From Xylocopa sonorina (taxonomy: Eukaryota; Arthropoda; Insecta; Hymenoptera; Apidae), in the NCBI RefSeq assembly GCF_050948175.1, contig NC_135201.1:310001-374000 (forward strand): a stretch of 64,000 nt of DNA. Reading direction: 5' to 3'. The notes under the pieces are model-generated. The model did not search any database. It was not told where the DNA came from and worked only from the letters and a program-made list of their open reading frames with translations. A program made the translations under genes and the position numbers. This document shows positions 24,501 to 37,200 of this stretch, in pieces (position 1 is the first letter of the stretch; the number at the start of each line of letters is the position of its first letter).

Positions 24501-27500
24501 AGTGGCCCATTTACATTCATTTGAAGCGTAGACGAGGAATACGTAGTACTTCGCAATGAATATTATATCTTATCATGAAACAAAGAAATGGGATGCGATA
24601 TCGCGATTTATGAAGCTTTAGAACTTTATTGCTACGATACGTAGACATCTGCAAAAGCTATTTCCTAGCAAGGAAGTGTCGCATTTACATTCATTTGAAG
24701 CGTAGACGAGGAATACATAGTACTTCGCAATGGGTATTATATCTTATCATGAATCATAGAAATGAGATGCGATGTCGCGTTTTAAGAAGCAATACCACTC
24801 CATTGCTACGATACGTAGAAATCTGCAAACGCTATTTCCTAGCAAGGAAGTGTCGCATTTACATTCTTTTGAAGTGAATACGAGGTATACATGAGACTTC
24901 GCAATGAATATTATATCTTATCATGAAACATAGAAATGAGATGCGATATCGCGTTTTAAGAAGCATCACAACTCTATTGCTACGACACGTAGACATCTGC
25001 AAACGCTATTTCCTAGCAAGGAAGTGTCGCATTTACATTCTTTTGAAGTGAATACGAGGTATACATGAGACTTCGCAATGAATATTATATTTTTTCATTA
25101 AACATAGAAATGAGATCCGATATCGCGTTTTAAGAAGCATTAGAACACTATTGCTTCGATACGTAGACATCTGCAAACGCTATTTCCTAGCAAGGAAGTG
25201 TCGCATTTACATTCATTTGAAGCGTAGACGAGGAATACATAGTACTTCGCAATGGATATTATATCTTATCATGAAACATAGAAATGAGATGCGATATCGC
25301 GTTTTAAGAAGCATCACAACTCTATTGCTACGATACGTAGAAATCTGCAAACGCTATTTCCTTGCATGGAAGTGTCGCATTTACATTCCTTTGAAGTGAA
25401 TATGAGGTATACATGAGACTTCGCAATGAATATTATATCTTATCATGAAACATAGAAATGAGATGCGATATCGCGTTTTAAGAAGCATCACAACTCTATT
25501 GCTACGATACGTAGAAATCTGCAAACGCTATTTCCTTGCATGGAAGTGTCGCATTTACATTCCTTTGAAGTGAATACGAGGTATACATGAGACTTCGCAA
25601 TGAATATTATATCTTATCATGAAACATAGAAATGAGATGCGATATCGCTTTTTAAGAAGCATCACAACTCTATTGCTACGACACGTAGACATCTGCAAAC
25701 GCTATTTCCTAGCAAGGAAGTGTCGCATTTACATTCATTTGAAGCGTAGACGAGGAATACATAGTACTTCGCAATGAATATTATATCTTATCATGAAACA
25801 TAGAAATGAGATGCGATATCGCGTTTTAAGAAGCTTTAGAACTCTACTGCTTCCATACGTAGATACCTGCAATCGCTATTTCCTAGCAAGGAAGTGTCGC
25901 ATTTACGTTCATTTGAAGCGTAGCCGAGGAATACATAGTACTTCGCAATGAATATTGTGCCCTATCATGAAACATAGAAACGAGATACGATATCGCGTTT
26001 TAAGAAGCATTACAACTCTATTGCTACGACACGTAGACATCTGCAAACGCTATTTCCTAGCAAGGAAGTGTCGCGTTCACATTCATTTGAAGCGTAGACG
26101 AGGAATACAAAGTACTTCGCAATGAATATTATATCTTATCATGAATCATAGAAATGAGATGCGATATCGCGATTTAAGGAGCATTAGATCTCTATTGCTC
26201 CGATATGCAGAAATCGGGAAGCGCTATTTCCTAGCAAGGAAGTGTCGCATTTACATTCAATTGAAGCGTAGACGAGGAATACATAATACTTCGCAGTGAA
26301 TATTATATCTTATCATGAAACATAGAAACGAGATGCGATATCGCGGTTTAAGAAGCTTTAGAACTCTATTGCTACGATACGTAGACATCTGCAAACGCTA
26401 TTTCCTAGCAAGGAAGTGGCCCATTTACATTCATTTGAAGCGTAGACGAGGAATACGTAGTACTTCGCAATGAATATTATATCTTATCATGAAACAAAGA
26501 AATGGGATGCGATATCGCGATTTATGAAGCTTTAGAACTTTATTGCTACGATACGTAGACATCTGCAAAAGCTATTTCCTAGCAAGGAAGTGTCGCATTT
26601 ACATTCATTTGAAGCGTAGACGAGGAATACATAGTACTTCGCAATGGGTATTATATCTTATCATGAATCATAGAAATGAGATGCGATGTCGCGTTTTAAG
26701 AAGAAATACCACTCCATTGCTACGATACGTAGAAATCTGCAAACGCTATTTCCTCGCAAGGAAGTGTCGCATTTACATTCTTTTGAAGTGAATACGAGGT
26801 ATACATGAGACTTCGCAATGAATATTATATTTTTTCATTAAACATAGAAGTGAGATCCGATATCGCGTTTTAAGAAGCATTAGAACACTATTGCTTCGAT
26901 ACGTAGACATCTGCAAACGCTATTTCCTAGCAAGGAAGTGTCGCATTTACATTCATTTGAAGCGTAGACGAGGAATACATAGTACTTCGCAATGGATATT
27001 ATATCTTATCATGAAACATAGAAATGAGATGCGATATCGCGTTTTAAGAAGCATCACAACTCTATTGCTACGATACGTAGAAATCTGCAAACGCTATTTC
27101 CTTGCATGGAAGTGTCGCATTTACATTCCTTTGAAGTGAATACGAGGTATACATGAGACTTCGCAATGAATATTATATCTTATCATGAAACATAGAAATG
27201 AGATGCGATATCGCTTTTTAGGAAGCATCACAACTCTATTGCTACGACACGTAGACATCTGCAAACGCTATTTCCTAGCAAGGAAGTGTCGCATTTACAT
27301 TCATTTGAAGCGTAGACGAGGAATACATAGTACTTCGCAATGAATATTATATCTTATCATGAAACATAGAAATGAGATGCGATATCGCGTTTTAAGAAGC
27401 TTTAGAACTCTACTGCTTCCATACGTAGATACCTGCAATCGCTATTTCCTAGCAAGGAAGTGTCGCATTTACATTCATTTGAAGCGTAGTCGAGGAATAC

Positions 27501-29075
27501 ATAGTACTTCGCAATGAATATTGTGCCCTATCATGAAACATAGAAACGAGATGCGATATCGCGTTTTAAGAAGCATTACAACTCTATTGCTACGACACGT
27601 AGACATCTGCAAACGCTATTTCCTAGCAAGGAAGTGTCGCGTTCACATTCATTTGAAGCGTAGACGAGGAATACATAGTACTTCGCAATGAATATTATAT
27701 CTTATCATGAATCATAGAAATGAGATGCGATATCGCGATTTAAGGAGCATTAGATCTCTATTGCTCCGATATGCAGAAATCGGGAAGCGCTATTTCCTAG
27801 CAAGGAAGTGTCGCATTTACATTCAATTGAAGCGTAGACGAGGAATACATAATACTTCGCAGTGAATATTATATCTTATCATGAAACATAGAAACGAGAT
27901 GCGATATCGCGGTTTAAGAAGCTTTAGAACTCTATTGCTACGATACGTAGACATCTGCAAACGCTATTTCCTAGCAAGGAAGTGGCCCATTTACATTCAT
28001 CTGAAGCGTAGACGAGGAATACGTAGTACTACGCAATGAATATTATATCTTATCATGAAACAAAGAAATGGGATGCAATATCGCGATTTATGAAGCTTTA
28101 GAACTTTATTGCTACGATACGTAGACATCTGCAAAAGCTATTTCCTAGCAAGGAAGTGTCGCATTTACATTCATTTGAAGCGTAGACGAGGAATACATAG
28201 TACTTCGCAATGAGTATTATATCTTATCATGAATCATAGAAATGAGATGCGATGTCGCGTTTTAAGAAGCAATACCACTCCATTGCTACGATACGTAGAA
28301 ATCTGCAAACGCTATTTCCTTGCATGGAAGTGTCGCATTTACATTCCTTTGAAGTGAATACGAGGTATACATGAGACTTCGCAATGAATATTATATCTTA
28401 TCATGAAACATAGAAATGAGATGCGATATCGCTTTTTAAGAAGCATCACAACTCTATTGCTACGACACGTAGACATCTGCAAACGCTATTTCCTAGCAAG
28501 GAAGTGTCGCATTTACATTCTTTTGAAGTGAATACGAGGTATACATGAGACTTCGCAATGAATATTATATTTTTTCATTAAACATAGAAATGAGATCCGA
28601 TATCGCGTTTTAAGAAGCATTAGAACACTATTGCTTCGATACGTAGACATCTGCAAACGCTATTTCCTAGCAAGGAAGTGTCGCATTTACATTCATTTGA
28701 AGCGTAGACGAGGAATACATAGTACTTCGCAATGGATATTATATCTTATCATGAAACATAGAAATGAGATGCGATATCGCGTTTTAAGAAGCATCACAAC
28801 TCTATTGCTACGATACGTAGAAATCTGCAAACGCTATTTCCTTGCATGGAAGTGTCGCATTTACATTCCTTTGAAGTGAATATGAGGTATACATGAGACT
28901 TCGCAATGAATATTATATCTTATCATGAAACATAGAAATGAGATGCGATATCGCTTTTTAAGAAGCATCACAACTCTATTGCTACGACACGTAGACATCT
29001 GCAAACGCTATTTCCTAGCAAGGAAGTGTCGCATTTACATTCTTTTGAAGTGAATACGAGGTATACATGAGACTT
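18548..29075 (+). repeat. Block B, right part: drifting-length higher-order repeat
   Basis: A recognisable monomer order recurs: one with TTGTGCCCTATC or CCCCATC and ACGACACGTAG; a type 3 monomer (GGAGCATTAGATCTC, CGGGAAGCGC); one with AAACGAG and GTGGCCCATTT; one with ACAAAGAAATGGG; one with GATGTCGCG and AATACCACTCC; then TTTTTTCATTAAAC and ATGGATATT monomers. The type 3 marker (TAGATCTCTA) lies at 16531, 18969, 20883, 22009, 24271, 26185 and 27751, giving unit lengths of 14, 11, 7 (minus 92 bp), 13, 11 and 9 monomers. 21100 to about 22800 matches 23362 to about 25062, 13 monomers apart. Starts at 25078, 26818 and 28558 are 10 monomers apart. Confidence 0.9.
20820..21075 (+). repeat. Fused monomer pair with a 92-bp deletion
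   Basis: Successive monomer starts here are 256 bp apart instead of 348. The join is at about 20931: GCTATTTCCT (consensus positions 102-111) is followed directly by GAAGTGAGATGCG (about position 30 of the next monomer), which removes 92 bp. It is the only large length change I found in the array. The fused pair contains the type 3 CGGGAAGCGC marker. Confidence 0.9.
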
Positions 29076-30530
29076 CGCAATGAATATTATATCTTTTCAT
29101 TAAACATAGAAATGAGATCCGATATCGCGTTTTAAGAAGCATTAGAACACTATTGCTTCGATACGTAGACATCTGCAAACGCTATTTCCTAGCAAGGAAG
29201 TGTCGCATTTACATTCTATTGAAGTGAATACGAGGTATACATGAGACTTCGCAATGAATATTATATCCTACTATCATGATACATAGAAATGAGATGCGAT
29301 ATCGCGTTTTAAGAAGCTTTAGAACACTACTGCTTCCATACGTAGACACCTGCAATCGCTATTTCCTAGCAAGGAAGTGTCGCATTTACATTCATTTGAA
29401 GCGTAGACGAGGAATACATAGTACTTCGCAATGGATATTATATCTTATCATGAAACATAGAAATGAGATGCGATATCGCAATTTAAGAAGCATCACAACT
29501 CTATTGCTACGATACGTAGAAATCTGCGAACGCTATTTCCTTGCATGGAAGTATCGCATTTACATTCCTTTGAAGTGAATACGAGGTATACATGAGACTT
29601 CGCAATGAATATTATATCTTATCATGAAACATAGAAATGAGATGCGATATCGCTTTTTAAGAAGCATCACAACTCTATTGCTACGATACGTAGACATCTG
29701 CAAACGCTATTTCCTAGCAAGGAAGCGTCGCATTTACATTCATTTGAAGCGTAGACGAGGAATACATAGTACTTCGCAATGAATATTATATCTTATCATG
29801 AAACATAGAAATGAGATGCGATATCGCGTTTTAAGAAGCTTTAGAACTCTACTGCCTCCATACGTAGATACCTGCAATCGCTATTTCCTAGCAAGGAAGT
29901 GTCGCATTTACATTCATTTGAAGCGTAGACGAGGAATACATAGTACTTCGCAATGAATATTATATCTTACCATGAAACATAGAAATGAGATGCGATATCG
30001 CGGTATATGAAGCTTTAGAACTCTACTGCTTCCATACGTAGACACCTGCAATCGCTATTTCCTAGCAAGGAAGTGTCGCATTTACATTCATTTGAAGCGT
30101 AGACGAGGAATACATAGTACTTCACAATGAATATTGTGTCCTATCATGAAACATAGAAATGAGATGCGATATCGCGTTTTAAGAAACATTAGAACTCTAT
30201 TGCTTCGATACGTAGACATCTGCAAACGCTATTTCCTAGCAAGGAAGTGTCGCATTTACATTCATTTGAAGCGTAGACGAGGAATACATAGTACTTCGCA
30301 ATGAATATTATATCTTATCATGAAACATAGAAATGAGATGCGATATCGCGGTTTAAGAAGCTTTAGAACTCTACTGCTTCCATACGTAGACACCTGCAAT
30401 CGCTATTTCCTAGCAAGGAAGTGTCGCATTTACATTCATTTGAAGCGTAGACGAGGAATACATAGTACTTCGCAATGAATATTGTGTCCTATCATGAAAC
30501 ATAGAAATGAGATGCGATATCGCGGTTTAA
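29076..30530 (+). repeat. B/C transition segment
   Basis: The first part, to about 29998, follows the sequence of about 15596-16505, including the CTA insertion (TCCTACTATCATG at 29266 and 15781) and the shared CTTACCATG. The rest is mainly type 2 monomers alternating with TTGTGTCC-start monomers, like the A and C blocks. GCGGTATATGAAGC near 30000 is a private variant. Confidence 0.8.
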
Positions 30531-31229
30531 GAAGCTTTAGAACTCTACTGCATCCATACGTAGACACCTGCAATCGCTATTTCCTAGCAAGGAAGTGTCG
30601 CATTTACATTCATTTGAAGCGTAGACGAGGAATACATAGTACTTCGCAATGAATATTATATCTTATCATGAAACATAGAAATGAGATGCGATATCGCGTT
30701 TTAAGAAGCATTACAACTCTATTGCTACGATACGTAGACATCTGCAAACGCTATTTCCTAGCAAGGAAGTGTCGCATCTACATTCATTTGATGCGTAGAC
30801 GAGGAATACATAATACTTCGCAATTAATATTATATCTTATCATGAATCATAGAAATGACATGCGATATCGCGTTCTAAGCAGCACTACAACTCTATTGCT
30901 ACGATACTTAGAAATCTGCAAACGCTACTTCCTAGCAAGGAAGTGTCGCATTTACTTTCTTTTGAAGTGAGCACGAGGTATACATGAGACTTCGCAATGA
31001 ATATTATATCCTATCATGAAATATAGAAATGAGATGCGATATCGCGTCTTAAGAAGCATTTCAACTCTATTGCTACGATACGTAGACATCTGCAAACGCT
31101 ATTTCCTAGCAAGGAAGTGTCGCATTTATATTCATTTGATGCGTAGACGAGGAATACATAGTACTTCGCAATGGATATTATATCTTATCATGAAACATAG
31201 AAATGAGATGCGATATCGCGTTTTAAGAA
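30531..31229 (+). repeat. Four-monomer block, copy 1 (recurs at 34012-34710)
   Basis: About 700 bp matches 34012-34710, displaced 3481 bp (20 monomers plus one base). Shared rarities are CTGCATCCATACG, CTAAGCAGCA, GAGCACGAGG and GAAATATAGAAATG. The extra base is the G of CATGGAAAC near 33799. One difference seen: AGCACTAC near 30882 against AGCATTAC in the other copy. Confidence 0.88.
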
Positions 31230-34200
31230 GCTTCAGAACTCTATTGCTACGATACGTAGACATCTGCAAACGCTATTTCCTAGCAAGGATGTGTCGCATT
31301 TACATTCATTTGAAGCGTAGAGGAGGAATACATGGTACTTCGCAATGAATATTATATCTTATCATGAAACATAGAAATGAGGTTCGATATCGCGGTTTAA
31401 GAAGGTTTAGAACTCTACTGCTTCCATACGTAGACACCTGCAATCGCTATTTCCTAGCAAGGAAGTGTCGCATTTACATTCATTTGAAGCGCAGACGAGG
31501 AATACATAGTACTTCGCAATGAATATTGTGTCCTATCATGAAGCATAGAAATGAGATGCGATATCGCGTTTTAAGAAGCATTACAACTCTATTGCTACGA
31601 TACGTAGACATCTGCAAACGCTTTTTCCTAGCAAGGAAGTGTCGCGTTTACATTCATTTGAAGCGTAGACGAGGAATACATAGTACTTCGCTATGAATAT
31701 TATATCTTATCATGAAACATAGAAATGAGATGCGATATGGCGTTTTAAGAAGCATTACAACTCCATTGCTACGATACGTAGACATCTGCAAACGCTATTT
31801 CCTAGCAAGGAAGAGTCGCATTTACATTCATTTGAAGCGTAAACGAGGAATACATAGTACTTCGCAATGAATATTATATCTTATCATGAATCATAGAAAT
31901 GAGATGCGATATCGCGATTTAAGGAGCATTAGATCTCTATTGCTACGATACGTAGACATCTGCAAACGCTATTTCCTAGCAAGGAAGTGTCGCGTTTACA
32001 TTCATTTGAAGCGTAAACGAGGAATACATAGTACTTCGCAATGAATATTATATCTTATCATGAATCATAGAAATGAGATGCGATATCGCGGTTTAAGAAG
32101 CTTTAGAACTCTACTGCTTCCATACGTAGACACCTGCAATCGCTATTTCCTAGCAAGGAAGTGTCGCATTTACATTCATTTGAAGCGTAGGCGAGGAACA
32201 CATAGTACTTCGCAATGAATATTGTGTCCTATCATGAAACATAGAAATGAGATGCGATATCGCGTTTTAAGAAGCATTACAACTCTATTGCTACGATACG
32301 TAGACATCTGCAAACGCAATTTCCTAGCAAGGAAGTGTCGCATTTACATTCATTTGAAGCGTAGACGAGGAATACATAGTACTTCGCAATGTATCTTGTG
32401 TCCTATCATGAAACATAGAAATGAGATGCGATATCGCGTTTTAAGAAGCTTCAGCACTCTATTGCTACGATACGTTGACATCTGCAAACGCTATTTCCTA
32501 GCAAGTATGTGTCGCATTTACATTAATTTGAAGCGTAGACGAGGAATACATAGTACTTCGCAATGTATCTTGTGTCCTATCATGAAACATAGAAATGAGA
32601 TGCGATATCGCGTTTTAAGAAGCTTCAGCACTCTATTGCTACGATACGTTGACATCTGCAAACGCTATTTCCTAGCAAGAATGTGTCGCATTTACATTAA
32701 TTTGAAGCGTAGACGAGGAATACATAGTACTTCGCAATGAATATTATATCTTATCATGAAACAAAGAAATGAGATGCGAGACCGCGGTTTAAGAAGCTTT
32801 AGAACTCTACTGCTTCCATATGTAGACACCTGCAATCGCTATTTCCTGGCAAGGAAGTGTCGCATTTACATTCATTTGAAGCGTAGACGAGGAACACATA
32901 GTACTTCGCAATGAATATTGTGTCCTATCATGAAACATAGAAATGAGATGCGATATCGCGTTTTAAGAAGCATTTCAACTCTATTGCTACGATACGTAGA
33001 CATCTGCAAACGCTATTTCCTAGCAAGGAAGTGTCGCATTTACATTCATTTGAAGCGTAGACGAGGAATACATAGTACTTCACTATGAATATTATATCTT
33101 ATCATGAAACATAGAAATGAGATGCGATATCGCGGTTCAAGAAGCTTTAGAACTCTACTGCTTCCATACGTAGACACCTGCAATCGCTATTTCCTAGCAA
33201 GGAAGTGTCGCATTTACATTCATTTGAAGCGTAGACGAGGAATACATAACACTTCGCAATGAATATTATATCTTATCGTGAATCATAGAAAAGAGATGCG
33301 ATATCGCGTTTTAAGAAGCTTCAGAACTCTATTGCTACGATACGTAGACATCTGCAAACGATATTTCCTAGCAAGGATGTGTCGCATTTACATTCATTTG
33401 AAGCGTAGACGAGGAATACATGGTACTTCGCAATGAATATTATATCTTATCATGAAACATAGAAATGAGGTTCGATATCGCGGTTTAAGAAGGTTTAGAA
33501 CTCTACTGCTTCCATACGTAGACACCTGCAATCGCTATTTCCTAGCAAGGAAGTGTCGCATTTACATTCATTTGAAGCGTAGACGAGGAACACATAGTAC
33601 TTCGCAATGAATATTGTGTCCTATCATGAAACATAGAAATGGGATGCGATATCGCGTTTTAAGAAGCATTACAACTCTATTGCTACGATACGTAGACATC
33701 TGCAAACGCTATTTCCTAGCAAGGAAGTGTCGCATTTACATTCATTTGAAGCGTAGACGAGGAATACATAGTACTTCGCAATGTATCTTGTGTCCTATCA
33801 TGGAAACATAGAAATGAGATGCGATATCGCGTTTTAAGAAGCTTCAGCACCCTATTGCTACGATACGTTGACATCTGCAAACGCTATTTCCTAGCAAGGA
33901 TGTGTCGCATTTACATTAATTTGAAGCGTAGACGAGAGATACATATTACTTCGCAATGAATATTATATCTTATCATGAAACAAAGAAATGAGATGCGAGA
34001 CCGCGGTTTAAGAAGCTTTAGAACTCTACTGCATCCATACGTAGACACCTGCAATCGCTATTTCCTAGCAAGGAAGTGTCGCATTTACATTCATTTGAAG
34101 CGTAGACGAGGAATACATAGTACTTCGCAATGAATATTATATCTTATCATGAAACATAGAAATGAGATGCGATATCGCGTTTTAAGAAGCATTACAACTC

Positions 34201-37200
34201 TATTGCTACGATACGTAGACATCTGCAAACGCTATTTCCTAGCAAGGAAGTGTCGCATCTACATTCATTTGATGCGTAGACGAGGAATACATAATACTTC
34301 GCAATTAATATTATATCTTATCATGAATCATAGAAATGACATGCGATATCGCGTTCTAAGCAGCATTACAACTCTATTGCTACGATACTTAGAAATCTGC
34401 AAACGCTACTTCCTAGCAAGGAAGTGTCGCATTTACTTTCTTTTGAAGTGAGCACGAGGTATACATGAGACTTCGCAATGAATATTATATCCTATCATGA
34501 AATATAGAAATGAGATGCGATATCGCGTCTTAAGAAGCATTTCAACTCTATTGCTACGATACGTAGACATCTGCAAACGCTATTTCCTAGCAAGGAAGTG
34601 TCGCATTTATATTCATTTGATGCGTAGACGAGGAATACATAGTACTTCGCAATGGATATTATATCTTATCATGAAACATAGAAATGAGATGCGATATCGC
34701 GTTTTAAGAAGCATCAGAACTCTATTGCTACGATACGTAGACATCTGCAAACGCTATTTCCTAGCAAGGAAGTGTCGCATTTACATTCATTTGAAGCGTA
34801 GACGAGGAATACATAGTACTTCGCAATGAATATTATATCTTATCATGAAACATAGAAATGTGATGCGATATCGCGTTTTAAGAAGCTTTAGAACTCTACT
34901 GCTTGCATACGTAGATACCTGCAATCGCTATTTCCTAGCAAGGAAGTGTCGCATTTACATTCATTTGAAGCGTAAACGAGGAATACATAGTACTTCGCAA
35001 TGAATATTGTGTCCTATCATGAAACATAGAAATGAGATGCGATATCACGTTTTGAGAAGCACTACAACTATATTGCTACGATACGTAGACATCTGCAAAC
35101 GCTATTTCCTAGCAAGGAAGTGTCGCATTTACATTCATTTGAAGCGTAGACGAGGAATACATAGTACTTCACTATGAATATTATATCTTATCATGAAACA
35201 TAGAAATGAGATGCGATATCGCGGTTCAAGAAGCTTTAGAACTCTACTGCTTCCATACGTAGACACCTGCAATCGCTATTTCCTAGCAAGGAAGTGTCGC
35301 ATTTACATTGATTTGAAGCGTAGACGAGGAATACATGACACTTCGCAATGAATATTATATCCTATCGTGAATCATAGAAAAGAGATGCGATATCGCGTTT
35401 TAAGAAGCTTCAGAACTCTATTGCTACGATACGTAGACATCTGCAAACGCTATTTCCTAGCAAGGATGTGTCGCATTTACATTCATTTGAAGCGTAGACG
35501 AGGAATACATGGTACTTCGCAATGAATATTATATCTTATCATGAAACATAGAAATGAGGTTCGATATCGCGGTTTAAGAAGGTTTAGAACTCTACTGCTT
35601 CCATACGTAGACACCTGCAATCGCTATTTCCTAGCAAGGAAGTGTCGCATTTACATTCATTTGAAGCGTAGACGAGGAACACATAGTACTTCGCAATGAA
35701 TATTGTGTCCTATCATGAAACATAGAAATGAGATGCGATATCGCGTTTTAAGAAGCATTACAACTCTATTGCTACGATACGTAGACATCTGCAAACGCTA
35801 TTTCCTAGCAAGGAAGTGTCGCATTTACATTCATTTGAAGCGTAGACGAGGAATACATAGTACTTCGCTATGTATCTTGTGTCCTATCATGAAACATAGA
35901 AATGAGATGCGATATCGCGTTTTAAGAAGCTTCAGCACCCTATTGCTACGATACGTTGACATCTGCAAACGCTATTTCCTAGCAAGGATGTGTCGCATTT
36001 ACATTAATTTGAAGCGTAGACGAGGAATACATATTACTTCGCAATGAATATTATATCTTATCATGAAACAAAGAAATGAGATGCGAGACCGCGGTTTAAG
36101 AAGCTTTAGAACTCTACTGCTTCCATACGTAGACACCTGCAATCGCTATTTCCTAGCAAGGAAGTGTCGCATTTACATTCATTTGAAGCGCAGACGAGGA
36201 ATACATAGTACTTCGCAATGAATATTGTGTCCTATCATGAAGCATAGAAATGAGATGCGATATCGCGTTTTAAGAAGCATTACAACTCTATTGCTACGAT
36301 ACGTAGACATCAGCAAACGCTTTTTCCTAGCAAGGAAGTGTCGCGTTTACATTCATTTGAAGCGTAGACGAGGAATACATAGTACTTCACTATGAATATT
36401 ATATCTTATCATGAAACATAGAAATGAGATGCGATATCGCGGTTCAAGAAGCTTTAGAACTCTACTGCTTCCATACGTAGACACCTGCAATCGCTATTTC
36501 CTAGCAAGGAAGTGTCGCATTTACATTGATTTGAAGCGTAGACGAGGAATACATGACACTTCGCAATGAATATTATATCCTATCGTGAATCATAGAAAAG
36601 AGATGCGATATCGCGTTTTAAGAAGCTTCAGAACTCTATTGCTACGATACGTAGACATCTGCAAACGCTATTTCCTAGCAAGGATGTGTCGCATTTACAT
36701 TCATTTGAAGCGTAGAGGAGGAATACATGGTACTTCGCAATGAATATTATATCTTATCATGAAACATAGAAATGAGGTTCGATATCGCGGTTTAAGAAGG
36801 TTTAGAACTCTACTGCTTCTATACGTAGACACCTGCAATCGCTATTTCCTAGCAAGGAAGTGTCGCATTTACATTCATTTGAAGCGTAGACGAGGAACAC
36901 ATAGTACTTCGCAATGAATATTGTGTCCTATCATGAAACATAGAAATGAGATGCGATATCGCGTTTTAAGAAGCATTACAACTCTATTGCTACGATACGT
37001 AGACATCTGCAAACGCTATTTCCTAGCAAGGAAGTGTCGCATTTACATTCATTTGAAGCGTAGACGAGGAATACATAGTACTTCGCAATGTATCTTGTGT
37101 CCTATCATGAAACATAGAAATGAGATGCGATATCGCGTTTTAAGAAGCTTCAGCACTCTATTGCTACGATACGTTGACATCTGCAAACGCTATTTCCTAG

